Below, piece by piece: positions 9,378 to 19,332 of a stretch of 64,000 bases of DNA; the first letter of the stretch is position 1, and the number at the start of each line of letters is the position of its first letter. Made by a program: the position numbers and the translations under genes. Below the pieces are notes generated by a model that worked only from the letters and a program-made list of their open reading frames with translations, made no database searches and was not told the origin of the DNA. This DNA comes from Bradyrhizobium sp. 141 (lineage in GTDB: Bacteria; Pseudomonadota; Alphaproteobacteria; Rhizobiales; Xanthobacteraceae). Location: positions 62,001-126,000 of the forward strand of contig NZ_JADPKR010000097.1 in NCBI RefSeq assembly GCF_023074055.1, written 5' to 3'.

Positions 9378-10335
9378 GCAAACACGCCACCTCATGCCCG
9401 TCGCCCGCATCCAACAGCGCTGGCCGCTCCGTCTTGCACCGCTCCATCGCAAACCGGCAGCGGGTGTGAAACGCGCAGCCCGAGGGCGGGTTGACCGGGC
9501 TCGGCACGTCGCCATCGACCAGCGGCACAAGCTTCTTCGCGAGCGGATCAGCGACCGGCACCGAGGCGAGCAGCGCCTGCGTATAGGGATGCCGGGGATT
9601 GCGGAACAATTCGTCCTTGCCGGCGATCTCGACGATGCGGCCAAGATACATCACGGCGACGCGGTGGCTGATATGCGCGACCACGGCGAGGTCGTGCGCG
9701 ATGAAGAGATAGGAGAAGCCGTGCTGCCGTTGCAGGTCGATCAGCAGATTGATCACCTGCGCCTGGATCGAGACGTCGAGCGCGGAGACCGGCTCGTCGC
9801 AGACGATCAGGCGCGGCCCGAGCGCCAGCGCACGCGCGATGCAGATACGTTGGCGCTGGCCGCCGGAGAATTGATGCGGGAAATTGCCCATCTGGTCGGG
9901 CCGCAAGCCCACCTGCTCGAACAGCTTTGCGACCCGCGCCTCCAGCGCCTTCCCAGTCGCAAGCCCGTGCACGGCGAGCGGCTCGCCGACGATGTCGCCG
10001 GCGGTCATGCGTGGATTGAGCGAGGCAAACGGGTCCTGAAACACGATCTGCATCGAGCGGCGGTGAGGGCGCAGTGCCGACTTGGACAGATGGGTGATGT
10101 CCTCACCATCCAGGCGAATCTGGCCCGAGGTCGGCTCAACCAGCCGCAGCACGCTGCGCGCCACCGTCGACTTGCCGCAGCCGGACTCGCCCACGAGCCC
10201 TAGCGTCTCGCCGGCACCAAGGGAGAACGAGACGCCGTCGACCGAATGCACGGTGCCGACCTGTCGCCGCAGCACGCCGGCGCGCACCGGGTAATGCTTC
10301 TTGAGATCGGTGACCTCGAGCAGTGCCTTGGTCAT
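9349..10335 (-). CDS. Peptide ABC transporter ATP-binding protein (DppF-like)
   Basis: 328 residues from ATG 10335, which overlaps the upstream ATPase stop (ATGA). It shows Walker [14 protein letters not shown], signature [15 protein letters not shown] and Walker [13 protein letters not shown], followed by the C-terminal oligopeptide-transporter extension with Cys-rich [16 protein letters not shown] that in relatives binds an iron-sulfur cluster. It is the second ATPase of the dipeptide/oligopeptide importer encoded at 9349-14887 and energises uptake at the cytoplasmic face. Its last 29 bp overlap the end of the CREST gene on the other strand. Confidence 0.93.
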   Translation of the reverse strand: MTKALLEVTDLKKHYPVRAGVLRRQVGTVHSVDGVSFSLGAGETLGLVGESGCGKSTVARSVLRLVEPTSGQIRLDGEDITHLSKSALRPHRRSMQIVFQDPFASLNPRMTAGDIVGEPLAVHGLATGKALEARVAKLFEQVGLRPDQMGNFPHQFSGGQRQRICIARALALGPRLIVCDEPVSALDVSIQAQVINLLIDLQRQHGFSYLFIAHDLAVVAHISHRVAVMYLGRIVEIAGKDELFRNPRHPYTQALLASVPVADPLAKKLVPLVDGDVPSPVNPPSGCAFHTRCRFAMERCKTERPALLDAGDGHEVACLLNEGTGRSQ

Positions 10336-11339
10336 GCCACCTCCGCGACTTCGGCCGCACGCCAGCACGCGGCGAGATGGCCGCCACCCCAATCCGCAAG
10401 CGGCGGGTATTCGGCCTCGCAGCGCTTGACTGCGAGCTTGCAGCGCGGCGCGAAGGCGCAACCCTTCGGCAACCGGACCAGCGACGGCACGGTGCCGGGA
10501 ATCTCGTTCAGTCGTGCCGGTGCGGCGACGCCGGGTGCGGGGACCGCGGGGATCGAGGCCATCAGCCCGCGCGTATAGGGATGCTTTGGCGCGGCGAACA
10601 GCGCCTCGACGCTGGCCTCCTCGACCTTCCGCCCCGCATACATCACGATCACGCGCTGCGCCGTTTGCGCGACGACGCCGAGATCATGCGTGATCAGCAC
10701 GAGCCCGGTGCCGAGCTCCTTCTGCAGGTCGAGGATCAGCGCCAGGATCTGCGCCTGGATGGTGACGTCGAGCGCGGTGGTCGGCTCGTCCGCGATCAGC
10801 AGCGCCGGCCGGCAGGCCAGCGCCATGGCGATCATCGCGCGCTGGCGCATGCCGCCGGACAGCTGATGCGGATACTCGCGCGCACGTCGCGCCGGCTCAG
10901 GGATACGCACCACGCGCAGCATCTCGACGGCGATATTCTGGGCCTCTTTGGCCGAGATGTTCCGGTGCAGCCGCACGGCCTCGACGATCTGGTCGCCGAT
11001 CCGCATCACCGGGTTGAGCGATGTCATTGGCTCCTGGAAGATCATGGAGATGCGATTGCCCCTGACAGCGCGCATCTCCGCTTCGTCCAGCGCCAGCAGA
11101 TCGGTGCCTTCGAGCGTGACGGAGCCGCCGACGATGCGGCCGGGCGGATCCGGCACGAGCCGCATCAGCGAGAGCGCGGTGACGCTCTTGCCGCAACCGG
11201 ACTCGCCGACAATCGCCAGCGTCTCGCCCCGCTTCACGCTGAACGAGAGGTCGTCGACGGCCTTGAACAGGCCGGAATTGGTGAAGAACACCGTCTTCAG
11301 GTTCTTCACCTCGAGCACGAGATCAGAGTTTTGCGTCAT
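10332..11339 (-). CDS. Peptide ABC transporter ATP-binding protein (DppD-like)
   Basis: 335 residues from ATG 11339, overlapping the DppC-like stop by 1 bp. Walker A is [13 protein letters not shown], the signature [15 protein letters not shown], Walker [13 protein letters not shown], and the C-terminal opp/dpp extension carries [16 protein letters not shown]. It pairs with the DppF-like ATPase encoded immediately downstream. The in-frame extension upstream of 11339 is antisense-like to the permease gene and lacks homology, so the shorter start is used. Confidence 0.93.
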   Translation of the reverse strand: MTQNSDLVLEVKNLKTVFFTNSGLFKAVDDLSFSVKRGETLAIVGESGCGKSVTALSLMRLVPDPPGRIVGGSVTLEGTDLLALDEAEMRAVRGNRISMIFQEPMTSLNPVMRIGDQIVEAVRLHRNISAKEAQNIAVEMLRVVRIPEPARRAREYPHQLSGGMRQRAMIAMALACRPALLIADEPTTALDVTIQAQILALILDLQKELGTGLVLITHDLGVVAQTAQRVIVMYAGRKVEEASVEALFAAPKHPYTRGLMASIPAVPAPGVAAPARLNEIPGTVPSLVRLPKGCAFAPRCKLAVKRCEAEYPPLADWGGGHLAACWRAAEVAEVA

Positions 11340-12232
11340 CAGCCGCGTTGCCTCGGGTCCAGGATGTCGCGCAGGGCGTCGCCGAACAGATTGGCGCCGA
11401 ACACGGCGAGGCTGATCGCGATGCCCGGGAAGATCACGAGCCAGGGCGCGGTGCGAACATATTCGGCGGCGGACTCCGAGAGCATGCGGCCCCATGACGG
11501 ATAAGGCTCGGGAATGCCAAGGCCGAGGAAGGACAGCGAGGCTTCGGTGAGGATGGTCGAGCCGAGCTGGGCAGTTGCGAGCACGATCAGCGGCGCCAGC
11601 GTGTTCGGCAGCACATGGCGGAGCGCGATGCGGACCTCGCTCATGCCGATCGACTTGGCGGCTTCAACGAAGGGCTGCTCGCGCAGCGCCAGGGTGTTGG
11701 CGCGGGTGACGCGCGACACGGTCGGGATCAACGGAATGGCGATGGCGATGATGACGTTCGGCAAGGACGGACCGAGAGCTGCCGTCATGATCAGGGCGAG
11801 GACCAGCAGCGGCAGCGCCTGAAGAACGTCGGAAACGCGCTGGAATAGGAGGTCGACCCAGCCGGACAGATAGCCTGATGTCAGCCCGACGATGACGCCG
11901 ATGGTGCCGCCGAGCGCGGTCGAGCCGATGCCGACGGCCAGCGAGATTCGCGCGCCGTGGATGATGCGGCTGAACACGTCGCGTCCGAACGAGTCCGTTC
12001 CCATCCAGTGCGCCAGGCTCGGCCGTGCCAGCGCGCGGGCGGAATCGACCGTCAGGGGATCATAGCGCGCGATGAAGTCGGCAAAGATCGCGGTGAGCAC
12101 GAACACCGTCATGATGGCGAGCCCGGCCGCGCCGAGCACGTGCCGCTGCGCCAAAAACAGCACGCGCCGCCAGCCGCCGGTCGCATGCGCGCCGGCCCGC
12201 CGTAGTTCGAGATCGTAGTCGATCGCGGCCAA
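11339..12232 (-). CDS. Peptide ABC transporter permease (DppC-like)
   Basis: A 297-residue inner-membrane permease with an N-terminal cytoplasmic stretch, a first transmembrane helix ([22 protein letters not shown]) followed by the conserved [21 protein letters not shown] motif of DppC/OppC, and the BPD_transp_1 core with the EAA loop [21 protein letters not shown]. It lies 9 bp downstream of the DppB-like gene and is coupled to the DppD-like gene. Confidence 0.93.
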   Translation of the reverse strand: MAAIDYDLELRRAGAHATGGWRRVLFLAQRHVLGAAGLAIMTVFVLTAIFADFIARYDPLTVDSARALARPSLAHWMGTDSFGRDVFSRIIHGARISLAVGIGSTALGGTIGVIVGLTSGYLSGWVDLLFQRVSDVLQALPLLVLALIMTAALGPSLPNVIIAIAIPLIPTVSRVTRANTLALREQPFVEAAKSIGMSEVRIALRHVLPNTLAPLIVLATAQLGSTILTEASLSFLGLGIPEPYPSWGRMLSESAAEYVRTAPWLVIFPGIAISLAVFGANLFGDALRDILDPRQRG

Positions 12233-12241
12233 GCTGGTCTC

Positions 12242-13189
12242 CTAGTCCGTGTACCTGATACGCGGGTCGAACACCGCGTACAGCATGTCGACGATGAAAT
12301 TCGCGCTCACCACCACGACGGCGATCAGCATCACGAGATTCTGCACGATCGGATAGTCGCGCCAGCGGATCGCCTCGACCAGGAAGCGGGCAACGCCGGG
12401 GATGTTGAACACGGTTTCGGTGACGATCAGGCCGCCGATCAGGAACGCCGCCTCGATGCCGATCACGGTGATGACGGGCAGGATCGCGTTCTTCAGCGCG
12501 TGGTGATAGTTCACCGCGGTATCGGAGGCACCCTTGGCACGCGCGGTGCGGATGTAGTCCTGCCGCAGCACTTCCAGCATCGAGGATCGGGTGATGCGCA
12601 TGGTCAGCGCCGCGCTGCGGAAGCCGACGGCTGCGGCCGGCACGGCGTAGGTTGCGAACGCCTCGAGCCAGGTCTGCGGATTCGGATTGAAGATCGGCAT
12701 CTGGCCGAACATCGCCACCGACGCGGTGAGGATCAAAAGGCCCAGCCAGAACGAAGGCAGCGACAAGCCGCTGAGGCTCACGACGCGGAGCGCGTAGTCC
12801 AGCCGCGTACCCTGCTTCACGGCGCTGATGACACCGAGGGGAATGCCGATCGAGGCGGAGAACAACAGCGCCAGGCCGGCAAGCCGCGCCGTGATCGGGA
12901 TCCGCGGCAATATCTCCTGCAGCGCCGGCTTCTCGGACACGTAGGAGTAACCGAAATCACCGCGCAGGAAGCCGCTGATCCAGTGCCAATATTGCACGAT
13001 CAGCGGCTGGTCGATGCCGAGCTCCTTCTCCAGGTTGGCCTTGTCGGCGGGATCGACATAGCCGGCGGCGGCGAACAGGATGTCGACGATATTGCCGGGC
13101 ACGATACGCAGCAGGAGGAAGATGACGATCGAGATCCCGAACAGGGTCACGAGCATCAGGAACAGGCGTCGCACCAGATAGGCAAACAT
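12242..13189 (-). CDS. Peptide ABC transporter permease (DppB-like)
   Basis: A 315-residue permease that starts with MFAYLVRRLFLMLVTLFGISIVIF, the typical DppB first helix, followed by LRIVPGNIV. The periplasmic region has the family motif LGIDQPLIVQYWHWISGFLRGDFG, and the C-terminal core contains the EAA loop ARAKGASDTAVNYHHALKNAI. It forms the heterodimeric channel with the DppC-like permease. A 99-bp gap separates it from the binding-protein gene and contains a palindromic element. Confidence 0.93.
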   Translation of the reverse strand: MFAYLVRRLFLMLVTLFGISIVIFLLLRIVPGNIVDILFAAAGYVDPADKANLEKELGIDQPLIVQYWHWISGFLRGDFGYSYVSEKPALQEILPRIPITARLAGLALLFSASIGIPLGVISAVKQGTRLDYALRVVSLSGLSLPSFWLGLLILTASVAMFGQMPIFNPNPQTWLEAFATYAVPAAAVGFRSAALTMRITRSSMLEVLRQDYIRTARAKGASDTAVNYHHALKNAILPVITVIGIEAAFLIGGLIVTETVFNIPGVARFLVEAIRWRDYPIVQNLVMLIAVVVVSANFIVDMLYAVFDPRIRYTD

Positions 13190-13212
13190 CCTTCGCCCTC
13201 CGCGAGCCGCTA

Positions 13213-13261
13213 GAGCATGATCCGGAAAAGTGCGTAGCGGTTTTCCGAGAAGATCATGCTC
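13213..13261. repeat. Palindromic element between binding protein and permease genes
   Basis: A 49-bp imperfect inverted repeat with arms GAGCATGATC...GGAAAA and TTTTCC...GATCATGCTC. In transporter operons, a stable hairpin just after the binding-protein gene can raise its transcript level relative to the permease genes; that function is inferred here only from position. Confidence 0.7.
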
Positions 13262-13288
13262 AAAACCAAAAGTCTTCAGCCAGGCCGG

Positions 13289-14887
13289 CTACTTGTCGAG
13301 CCACAAATCCTCGTAGCGAAAGCCGTTATACGAGCTGTTCGACATGATCTTGACGCCCTTGACATAGGGCTGCCAGCACGTGCCGGCCCGTGCATGGAAG
13401 ATGATCGGTCGGGCGACATCCTCCTGCAGCTTCTTGTCGATATCCCAGACCAGCGGCTTGCGCTTGCTGACGTCGGTCTCCTGCGACTGCACGTCGAACA
13501 GCTTCTCGATCTCCTTGTTGCAGTAATTGGTGTAGTTCCGTTCCGAGCCGCAAGAATAGTTTTCATAAAAGGACTGGTCGGGATCGTCGACCGAATTGCC
13601 GGTCAGATTGAGGCCGAGCATGTAGTCCTTGCGCGCGACCTTCGGGAACCAGTTCGCGGTCTCGACGACGTCGAGCTCGCCGTCGATATAGATGCTCTTG
13701 AGCTGGTCGATCAGGATCACGGCGGGATCGCGATATTCCGCGATATTGCGCGTCGAGACCTTCACCGGGAGGTGCTTGTCGGGGCCGTAGCCCGCCTTCT
13801 GCATCAGCTTCTTCGCTTCCTCCCGGTTCGCGTTCACGTTCCGGCCGTAGCCCGGAATGGCCTCCAGCCTGTCCTTGGGCATGCCCCAGATGCCCTGAGG
13901 CGGCGGCAGCATGGTGCCGCCGATGTCGGCCTGGCCTTCGAACAGGATGTCGACGAAGGCCTTGCGGTCGAGTGCAAGCGCCACCGCCCGGCGAATATCG
14001 ACATTGTCGAACGGCGCCGAGGTCGAATTGACGATGATGTTGGTCGAAACGTTGGTCGGCTCGACGGCACAGACCGCGTTCGGCGCCTGCGACTTGATGT
14101 CCTTCAGGAGCGGGATCGTGATGTGCGTCGGGAAGGTCATGTCGAACTTGCCGGCGACGAAAGCGAGAATCGCGGTCGAGCGGTTCGGGATGATCGTGTA
14201 CTCGATGCCGTCGAGATGGGGCAGGCCCTTCTTCCAGTAGTCCGGATTTCGCGTCAGCTTGATCGATTCATTGGCCTTGAACTCGACGAATTTGAACGGT
14301 CCGGTCCCGATCGGATGGGTGCGCATATCCGCAGGCGAGACGTGGCAGGGATAGACCGGCGTATAGCCGGACGCGAGCATCGCCAGCAGCGAAGGTTGCG
14401 GCCGTTTCAGATCGAAGGAGACCTCGAAATCGCCGCTCGTCGTGATCTCGTTAACTTCGCTGTACCAGGCCTTGCGCGGATTCTGCCGCAGCTTCTGCTG
14501 CGATTTGCCCATCAGCAGATCGAAGCTGCATTTGACGTCGGCCGATGTGAACGGCTTGCCGTCGTGCCATTTGACGCCCTGGCGCAGCTTGAACGTCAGT
14601 TTCTTGTTGTCGCTGCTCCAGGACCAGCTTTCGGCCAGCTCAGGCCTGAGCGTATCAGGACTGTTCTGCGCGATGTGCTGGTCGTAAATGACGAGGTTAT
14701 TGAAAACCCCCATGAACGGCACGTTGACCGAATAGGTCGCGCCTTCGAGAATGGACGCGTTGGCCGGACTGTCGCGGTGATACATCCGCAAGGTCCCGCC
14801 CTGCTTGGGCTCGCCCGCGAGCGTGGTGGTTGAGGTCGTCAGCACAGATAGCGCCGCCATTGCGGCGAGCGCCCACACGCTCCGCAT
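13289..14887 (-). CDS. Peptide/oligopeptide ABC transporter substrate-binding protein
   Basis: 532 residues (SBP_bac_5 family). The ATG at 14887 is chosen because GGGAGG lies 6 nt upstream; another ATG 6 bp earlier abuts this Shine-Dalgarno. A Sec signal peptide (MRSVWALAAMAALSVLT to about residue 23) is followed by PKQGGTLRMYHRDSPANASIL. The family motifs LAESWSWSSDNKKLTFKLRQGVKWHDGKPFTSADV and FDNVDIRRAVALALDRKAF are represented in part by FKLRQGVKWHDGKPFTSADV. It delivers ligands to the DppBCDF-like transporter encoded directly downstream on the same strand. The ligand is not predictable. Everything upstream in frame is antisense to the acyl-CoA synthetase. Confidence 0.92.
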   Translation of the reverse strand: MRSVWALAAMAALSVLTTSTTTLAGEPKQGGTLRMYHRDSPANASILEGATYSVNVPFMGVFNNLVIYDQHIAQNSPDTLRPELAESWSWSSDNKKLTFKLRQGVKWHDGKPFTSADVKCSFDLLMGKSQQKLRQNPRKAWYSEVNEITTSGDFEVSFDLKRPQPSLLAMLASGYTPVYPCHVSPADMRTHPIGTGPFKFVEFKANESIKLTRNPDYWKKGLPHLDGIEYTIIPNRSTAILAFVAGKFDMTFPTHITIPLLKDIKSQAPNAVCAVEPTNVSTNIIVNSTSAPFDNVDIRRAVALALDRKAFVDILFEGQADIGGTMLPPPQGIWGMPKDRLEAIPGYGRNVNANREEAKKLMQKAGYGPDKHLPVKVSTRNIAEYRDPAVILIDQLKSIYIDGELDVVETANWFPKVARKDYMLGLNLTGNSVDDPDQSFYENYSCGSERNYTNYCNKEIEKLFDVQSQETDVSKRKPLVWDIDKKLQEDVARPIIFHARAGTCWQPYVKGVKIMSNSSYNGFRYEDLWLDK

Positions 14888-15114
14888 GCTCATCCTCCCT
14901 GGACATCGGCCTTTTGCAGGCTGTTTGAGCTGACGATAGCACGCAAGTTGAGGGAGGCAACCCGGTAAGGCCGCATGCCGCCTCGACAATTCGGATGACG
15001 CAAGGCCGCAGGGTTTCATGGCCTCGCAATGTGAGAGTGCAGGTGCGAAGAGATGCAGGGACGACACCTTTTGTCTAGTTACGTCTTGCGCCTCTTGCGC
15101 GCGAGTGAACAGAA

Positions 15115-16665
15115 TTACACGATCCGTGACGCCTTGTTCCCCCAATACCGATCCCGCAGCAGCCGCTTGTACAGCTTCCCGGTCGGCAGCCGCGGCAATT
15201 CCTTCTCGAAATCGACCGAGCGCGGCACCTTCTGCCGCGACAGCGATTTTGCGCAGAATGCGATCAGCTCTTCGGCGAGCGCCTCGCCTGGCACGATGCC
15301 CGGCATCGGCTGCACCACCGCCTTGACCTCTTCGCCGAGATCGGGATTGGGCACGCCGAACACGGCGGCATCGGCGACCTTCGGATGGGTGATCAAGAGA
15401 TTTTCGCATTCCTGCGGGTAGATGTTCACCCCGCCGGAGATGATCATGAAGGTCGCGCGGTCGGTCAGGTACAGGAAGCGGTCGGCGTCGACATAGCCGA
15501 CATCGCCGACCGTGCTCATGCTCCCGTCGGCCGAACGCGCCTCGCTGGTCTTCTCCGGGTCGTTGAAATATTCGAACGGCGAGGCGGTCTTGAACCAGAC
15601 CTGGCCCGGCGTGCCGGTCGGGCACGCCCGCATGTTCTCGTCGAGAATGTGGAGGTCGCCGAATAGCACCTTGCCGACGGTGCCGCGATGGGCGAGCCAT
15701 TCCTCGCTGTTGCAGGCGGTGAAGCCGAGGCCTTCGGTCGCACCGTAATATTCGTGGATGATCGGCCCCCACCATTTGATCATGTCGTCCTTGACCAGGG
15801 CCGGGCAGGGCGCGGCGGCATGGATCGCGATCTCCAGTGAGGACAGGTCGTAGCGGCTGCGCACCTCCTCCGGCAGCTTCAGCATGCGCGAGAACATCGT
15901 CGGCACCAGCTGGGTGTGGGTGATACCCCACCGCTTGACGAGCTCGAGGTAACGCTCGGGATCGAAGCTCTCCATGATGATCACGGTTCCGCCCATGCGG
16001 ATCGTGAGGTTCACGGCAGCTTGCGGCGCGGAATGATAGAGCGGGGCCGGCGAGAGGTAGACCATGCCCTCGCGGTAGTGCCAGAGCTTGGTCAAGAAAT
16101 CGAATAGCGGCAGATTGTGCTTCGGCGGCTCCTCCGGCAGCGGCCGCAGGATGCCCTTCGGTCGTCCGGTGGTGCCCGATGAATAGAGCATGGCGGTGCC
16201 GAGCCACTCGTCGTCGATCGGCGTCGCGGGCATATCCGCGGTCACCTCCGCAAGGCCGACGATGCGATCGCTCTCGCCAGGGCCGTCGGCGACGATGCAG
16301 AGTCTGACGTCGGGGCAGGCTTGGATCGCCTCACGGGCGATGTCGAGTTTCGCCACCGACGTGATCAGGATCTGGGACTGGCTGTTGACGAGCAGATAGG
16401 CCAGCTCACCCGGCGTCAGGAAGGAGTTGATGCAGGTGTAGTACAGCCCGGAGCGTTCGCCGGCGCCGCAGGCCTCAAGATAGCGCGAATTGTTCTCCAT
16501 GAAGATCGAATAGTGGTCGAGCCGTTTCAAGCCGTGCTTGCGGAACAGGTGCGCCAAGCGGTTGCTGCGCGCATCGAGCTCGCGATAGGTGACGGCCTCG
16601 CCCGTGGCCGCCATGATGAAGGCGGGCTGCAGCGGGCGTAGGCGGGCATGCTGACCTGGGTACAT
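15115..16665 (-). CDS. AMP-dependent acyl-CoA synthetase/ligase
   Basis: A 516-residue member of the ANL superfamily, activating a carboxylic acid to acyl-AMP and then acyl-CoA. The AMP-binding P-loop is MLYSSGTTGRPKG (about residue 170), with the adenine motif HEYYGATEG, the hinge aspartate region GDVGYVDADRFLYLTDR, and the C-terminal catalytic lysine in LPTGKLYKRLLRD. Lengths and motifs suit FadD-type medium/long or aromatic acid ligases; the acid is unknown. ATG 16665 is 18 bp downstream of the iron-dependent alcohol dehydrogenase gene, so the two form an operon. The peptide transporter follows downstream. Confidence 0.92.
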   Translation of the reverse strand: MYPGQHARLRPLQPAFIMAATGEAVTYRELDARSNRLAHLFRKHGLKRLDHYSIFMENNSRYLEACGAGERSGLYYTCINSFLTPGELAYLLVNSQSQILITSVAKLDIAREAIQACPDVRLCIVADGPGESDRIVGLAEVTADMPATPIDDEWLGTAMLYSSGTTGRPKGILRPLPEEPPKHNLPLFDFLTKLWHYREGMVYLSPAPLYHSAPQAAVNLTIRMGGTVIIMESFDPERYLELVKRWGITHTQLVPTMFSRMLKLPEEVRSRYDLSSLEIAIHAAAPCPALVKDDMIKWWGPIIHEYYGATEGLGFTACNSEEWLAHRGTVGKVLFGDLHILDENMRACPTGTPGQVWFKTASPFEYFNDPEKTSEARSADGSMSTVGDVGYVDADRFLYLTDRATFMIISGGVNIYPQECENLLITHPKVADAAVFGVPNPDLGEEVKAVVQPMPGIVPGEALAEELIAFCAKSLSRQKVPRSVDFEKELPRLPTGKLYKRLLRDRYWGNKASRIV

Positions 16666-16683
16666 CTATCCTCCGGCGTTGGG

Positions 16684-17838
16684 TCATGCGGCGAGAAGCA
16701 GGATTTCGCGCACCTGCGCCGGGCCCTCGATCTTGCGCGGATTGCGCGGCACCCAGGGCGTGCGCATCGCCTGTTCGGCGATGGCGTCGAAATGCTCGGG
16801 CGACACGTGCACTTCGGTGAGGCTGCGTGGCATGCCGAGCGAGCGGATGAAGGCATCGAGCACGTCGGCGGCGTTGTGGCCGGGGAAGCCCATGGCGGCC
16901 GCGACGATCATCTGCCGCTCGGCATTGTCGCGCGCATTCCAGCGCAGCACCGCCGGCAGCATGATGCAGGAGGTGTAGCCGTGCGGGACGTCAAAGGCCG
17001 CGCCCAGCACATAGCCGATGCCGTGGCTCGCGCCCATGGGCACGCCGGCGGCGAGTGCGCCCATCGACAGCCAGGTGCCGATCTGCGCGTCCATCCGCGC
17101 GTCGAGATCGGACGGATCGGCTTTCACCCGCGGCAGCGCGTCGGCGAGCATGGCGAGGCCCTTCACCGATTGCGCATCGGCGTAGGGGTGCGTCTCGCGC
17201 GAGCAGATCGCCTCGACGCAATGGTCGACAGCGCGGATGCCGGTCGACAGGAACAGCCATTCCGGCGTGTGCACGGTGATTGCAGGGTCGAGGATGGTCG
17301 CGCGCGGCACCGTGAGCGGATGCCGCAGCATCTGCTTCACATGCGTCGCCCGGTCGGTCACGCCGGCGATCGAGCTGAACTCGCCGCCGGCGATCGTGGT
17401 CGGCACGCTGATCTGCCGCACCGTCGGCGCGGTCATCTCCGGCGCGACCCCCTTGTGGACGCGGATGCGCTCGATGCCGTCGATATCCTCGATGCCGTTG
17501 GCGAGGCAAAGCTGCACCGCCTTGGCGCCGTCGGTGATCGAGCCGCCGCCCACGGTGACGATCAGGTCGGCACTGGCTTTCCGTGCCGCATGGGTGGCGG
17601 CGATCACCGCCTCGCGCGGCGTATGCGCCGGCATGGCGTCGAACAGGCCGGCGCAGCGGGAGCCCAAAGCCTGCTTGATCTTCTCGATTTCGTCGGTCTG
17701 CCGGCTGAGCGTGCCCGAAACCATCAGGAAGGCACGATTTGCTCCCAGCCGGTCCATCTGCGCGACGATGGCGCCGGCCGCAGGATGCCCGAACACGACC
17801 TCCTCGATCGCGCCGAAAACGACACGTCCCTGGTGCAC
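16684..17838 (-). CDS. Iron-containing alcohol dehydrogenase (maleylacetate reductase-like)
   Basis: 384 residues. GTG 17838 is preferred because GGGAGGA lies 5 nt upstream; a longer TTG start would place this site within the gene. The N-terminal dinucleotide-binding domain has ADLIVTVGGGSITDGAKA, and the all-helical metal domain has SHGIGYVLGAAFDVPHG, giving the two histidines of the Fe/Zn site in group III dehydrogenases. Related enzymes reduce aldehydes, ketones or maleylacetate. Being first in an operon with the acyl-CoA ligase suggests that it produces or consumes the acid activated by that ligase, which is inference. Confidence 0.9.
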   Translation of the reverse strand: MHQGRVVFGAIEEVVFGHPAAGAIVAQMDRLGANRAFLMVSGTLSRQTDEIEKIKQALGSRCAGLFDAMPAHTPREAVIAATHAARKASADLIVTVGGGSITDGAKAVQLCLANGIEDIDGIERIRVHKGVAPEMTAPTVRQISVPTTIAGGEFSSIAGVTDRATHVKQMLRHPLTVPRATILDPAITVHTPEWLFLSTGIRAVDHCVEAICSRETHPYADAQSVKGLAMLADALPRVKADPSDLDARMDAQIGTWLSMGALAAGVPMGASHGIGYVLGAAFDVPHGYTSCIMLPAVLRWNARDNAERQMIVAAAMGFPGHNAADVLDAFIRSLGMPRSLTEVHVSPEHFDAIAEQAMRTPWVPRNPRKIEGPAQVREILLLAA

Positions 17839-17930
17839 GCCTGTCCTCCCGGACAATTCGTCTTTGTTTTTGTGGATGTAGTCTAGCCGTGTGGACGCCC
17901 CTCGTCATGTGTGAAGACGCTGGCGTTTTG

Positions 17931-17970
17931 CCTCCTCCCTCTCCCCGCTTGCGCGGAGAGGCGAAGGAGG
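17931..17970. repeat. Short partial copy of repeat family B
   Basis: CCTCCTCCCTCTCCCCGCTTGCGCGGAGAGG... forms one hairpin, CCTCTCC-type arm against GGAGAGG, equivalent to a single arm of the full family B elements at 38911, 50146, 52801 and 61321. It lies between the divergent dehydrogenase and RND genes. Confidence 0.5.
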
Positions 17971-18129
17971 ACCGTCTCCCTCCTTGTCAACCCGCCATCC
18001 GGCCAGGGCCTCTTCCTCAGCATTGCGCGCGCGTTGGTCTTGAAGAGTTCATCTTTGCCGCCCATCTTGTGCCGCCCGCAGGTAGAGGCGTACCCTGCCT
18101 TTTCTGCGGCTTTGAGGCGAGGACCTGGG

Positions 18130-19332
18130 ATGAGCGGACCGGACGGAAGCGAGCAGTTTGTCAAAAAGCACGATTTCGTTCTGGCTCGACTGGGCGCAAT
18201 CGCCGCGCTTGTCGGCGCATTCGCGCTCACCGGTTGCGGCCAGCCGGCCTCGCAAGCAGCCGCCCCGCCGCCGGCCCCTGTGACGGTCGCCCAGCCGGTC
18301 AAGCGCACCGTCACCGATTGGGACGAGTTCACCGGCCGCTTCGAAGCGGTGGAGGAGGTGCAGGTGCGCCCGCGCGTCGGCGGCTTCGTCAACTCGGTCG
18401 AATTCCAGGACGGCGCCATCGTGCATCAGGGCGATTTGCTTTACGTGATCGACCCGCGTCCGTTCGAGGCGGTGGCCGCGCAGGCGGAGGGACAACTCTC
18501 GGATGCCCGCGCCAAGGTGGAGCTTGCCAAGCGCGAGCTCGATCGCGGCCTCAGCCTGGTGCAGACCAGCGCGGTCTCCGAGCAGGTCGTAGATCAGCGC
18601 CGTCAGGCCTTGCAGGCCGCGCACGCCGCCGAGGTGCAGGCCGAAGGCGCGCTCAAGGCCGCCAGGCTCAACATTGAATTCACGCATGTGACGGCGCCGT
18701 TGACGGGCCGCGTCAGCCGCCATCTCGTCAGCCCCGGCAATCTCGTGCAGGGCAGCGACAATGGCTCTTCGACCCTGCTGACCTCGATCGTCACGCTCGA
18801 CCCGATCTACGTCTATTTCGACATGGATGAGGCGACCTTCATCAAATACAGCAAGCTGTGGTTCGAGGGCCGGCGCCCGAGCTCGCGCGATACGGCGAAC
18901 CCGGTGCAGGTAACGCTCGCCGGCGAGACCAAGCCGTCGCATGAAGGCACCATCAACTTCCTCGACAACCGTCTCGACGTCTCCACCGGCACGCTGCGCA
19001 GCCGCGCCGTGGTCAAGAACACCGATCTGTCGATCCTGCCCGGCCAGTTCGGCCGCGTCCGCCTGATCGGCAGCGCGCCCTACGAGGCGCTGCTGATTCC
19101 GGACGTCGCTGTTGCGACCGACCAGTCCCGCAAGATCGTGTTCGTGGTCAAACCCGACGACACGGTCGAGGCACGTCCCGTCGTGCTCGGTCCGCTGGAC
19201 GACGGCCTGCGCGTGATCCGCGAAGGATTGAAGGCGGAGGACCGCGTCATCGTCAACGGCATCCAGCGTGCCCGTGTCGGCGCCAAGGTCGCCCCGCAGA
19301 CCGCGCAAGCCCCGGCCGGTGGCAAGTCATGA
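18130..19332 (+). CDS. RND efflux periplasmic adaptor lipoprotein
   Basis: 400 residues from ATG 18130, preceded by GAGGCGAGGA. An N-terminal hydrophobic stretch ends in the lipobox LTGC (Cys at about residue 36), so the protein is probably lipid-anchored in the inner membrane. Membrane-fusion features follow: barrel-sandwich motif VRPRVGGFVNSVEFQDGAIVHQGDLLYVID, an alpha-helical hairpin (about 95-165), the second lipoyl half ARLNIEFTHVTAPLTGRVS, and beta-barrel domains with LPGQFGRVRLIG. It bridges the RND pump to an outer membrane channel, and overlaps the pump gene by 4 bp. No outer-membrane factor gene is adjacent. Confidence 0.93.
   Translation: MSGPDGSEQFVKKHDFVLARLGAIAALVGAFALTGCGQPASQAAAPPPAPVTVAQPVKRTVTDWDEFTGRFEAVEEVQVRPRVGGFVNSVEFQDGAIVHQGDLLYVIDPRPFEAVAAQAEGQLSDARAKVELAKRELDRGLSLVQTSAVSEQVVDQRRQALQAAHAAEVQAEGALKAARLNIEFTHVTAPLTGRVSRHLVSPGNLVQGSDNGSSTLLTSIVTLDPIYVYFDMDEATFIKYSKLWFEGRRPSSRDTANPVQVTLAGETKPSHEGTINFLDNRLDVSTGTLRSRAVVKNTDLSILPGQFGRVRLIGSAPYEALLIPDVAVATDQSRKIVFVVKPDDTVEARPVVLGPLDDGLRVIREGLKAEDRVIVNGIQRARVGAKVAPQTAQAPAGGKS

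Noticed and set aside
14888-16207. In-frame N-terminal extension making a 972-codon peptide-binding protein
   Set aside because: The extension is antisense or out of frame to the acyl-CoA synthetase; signal peptide and Shine-Dalgarno place the true start at 14887.
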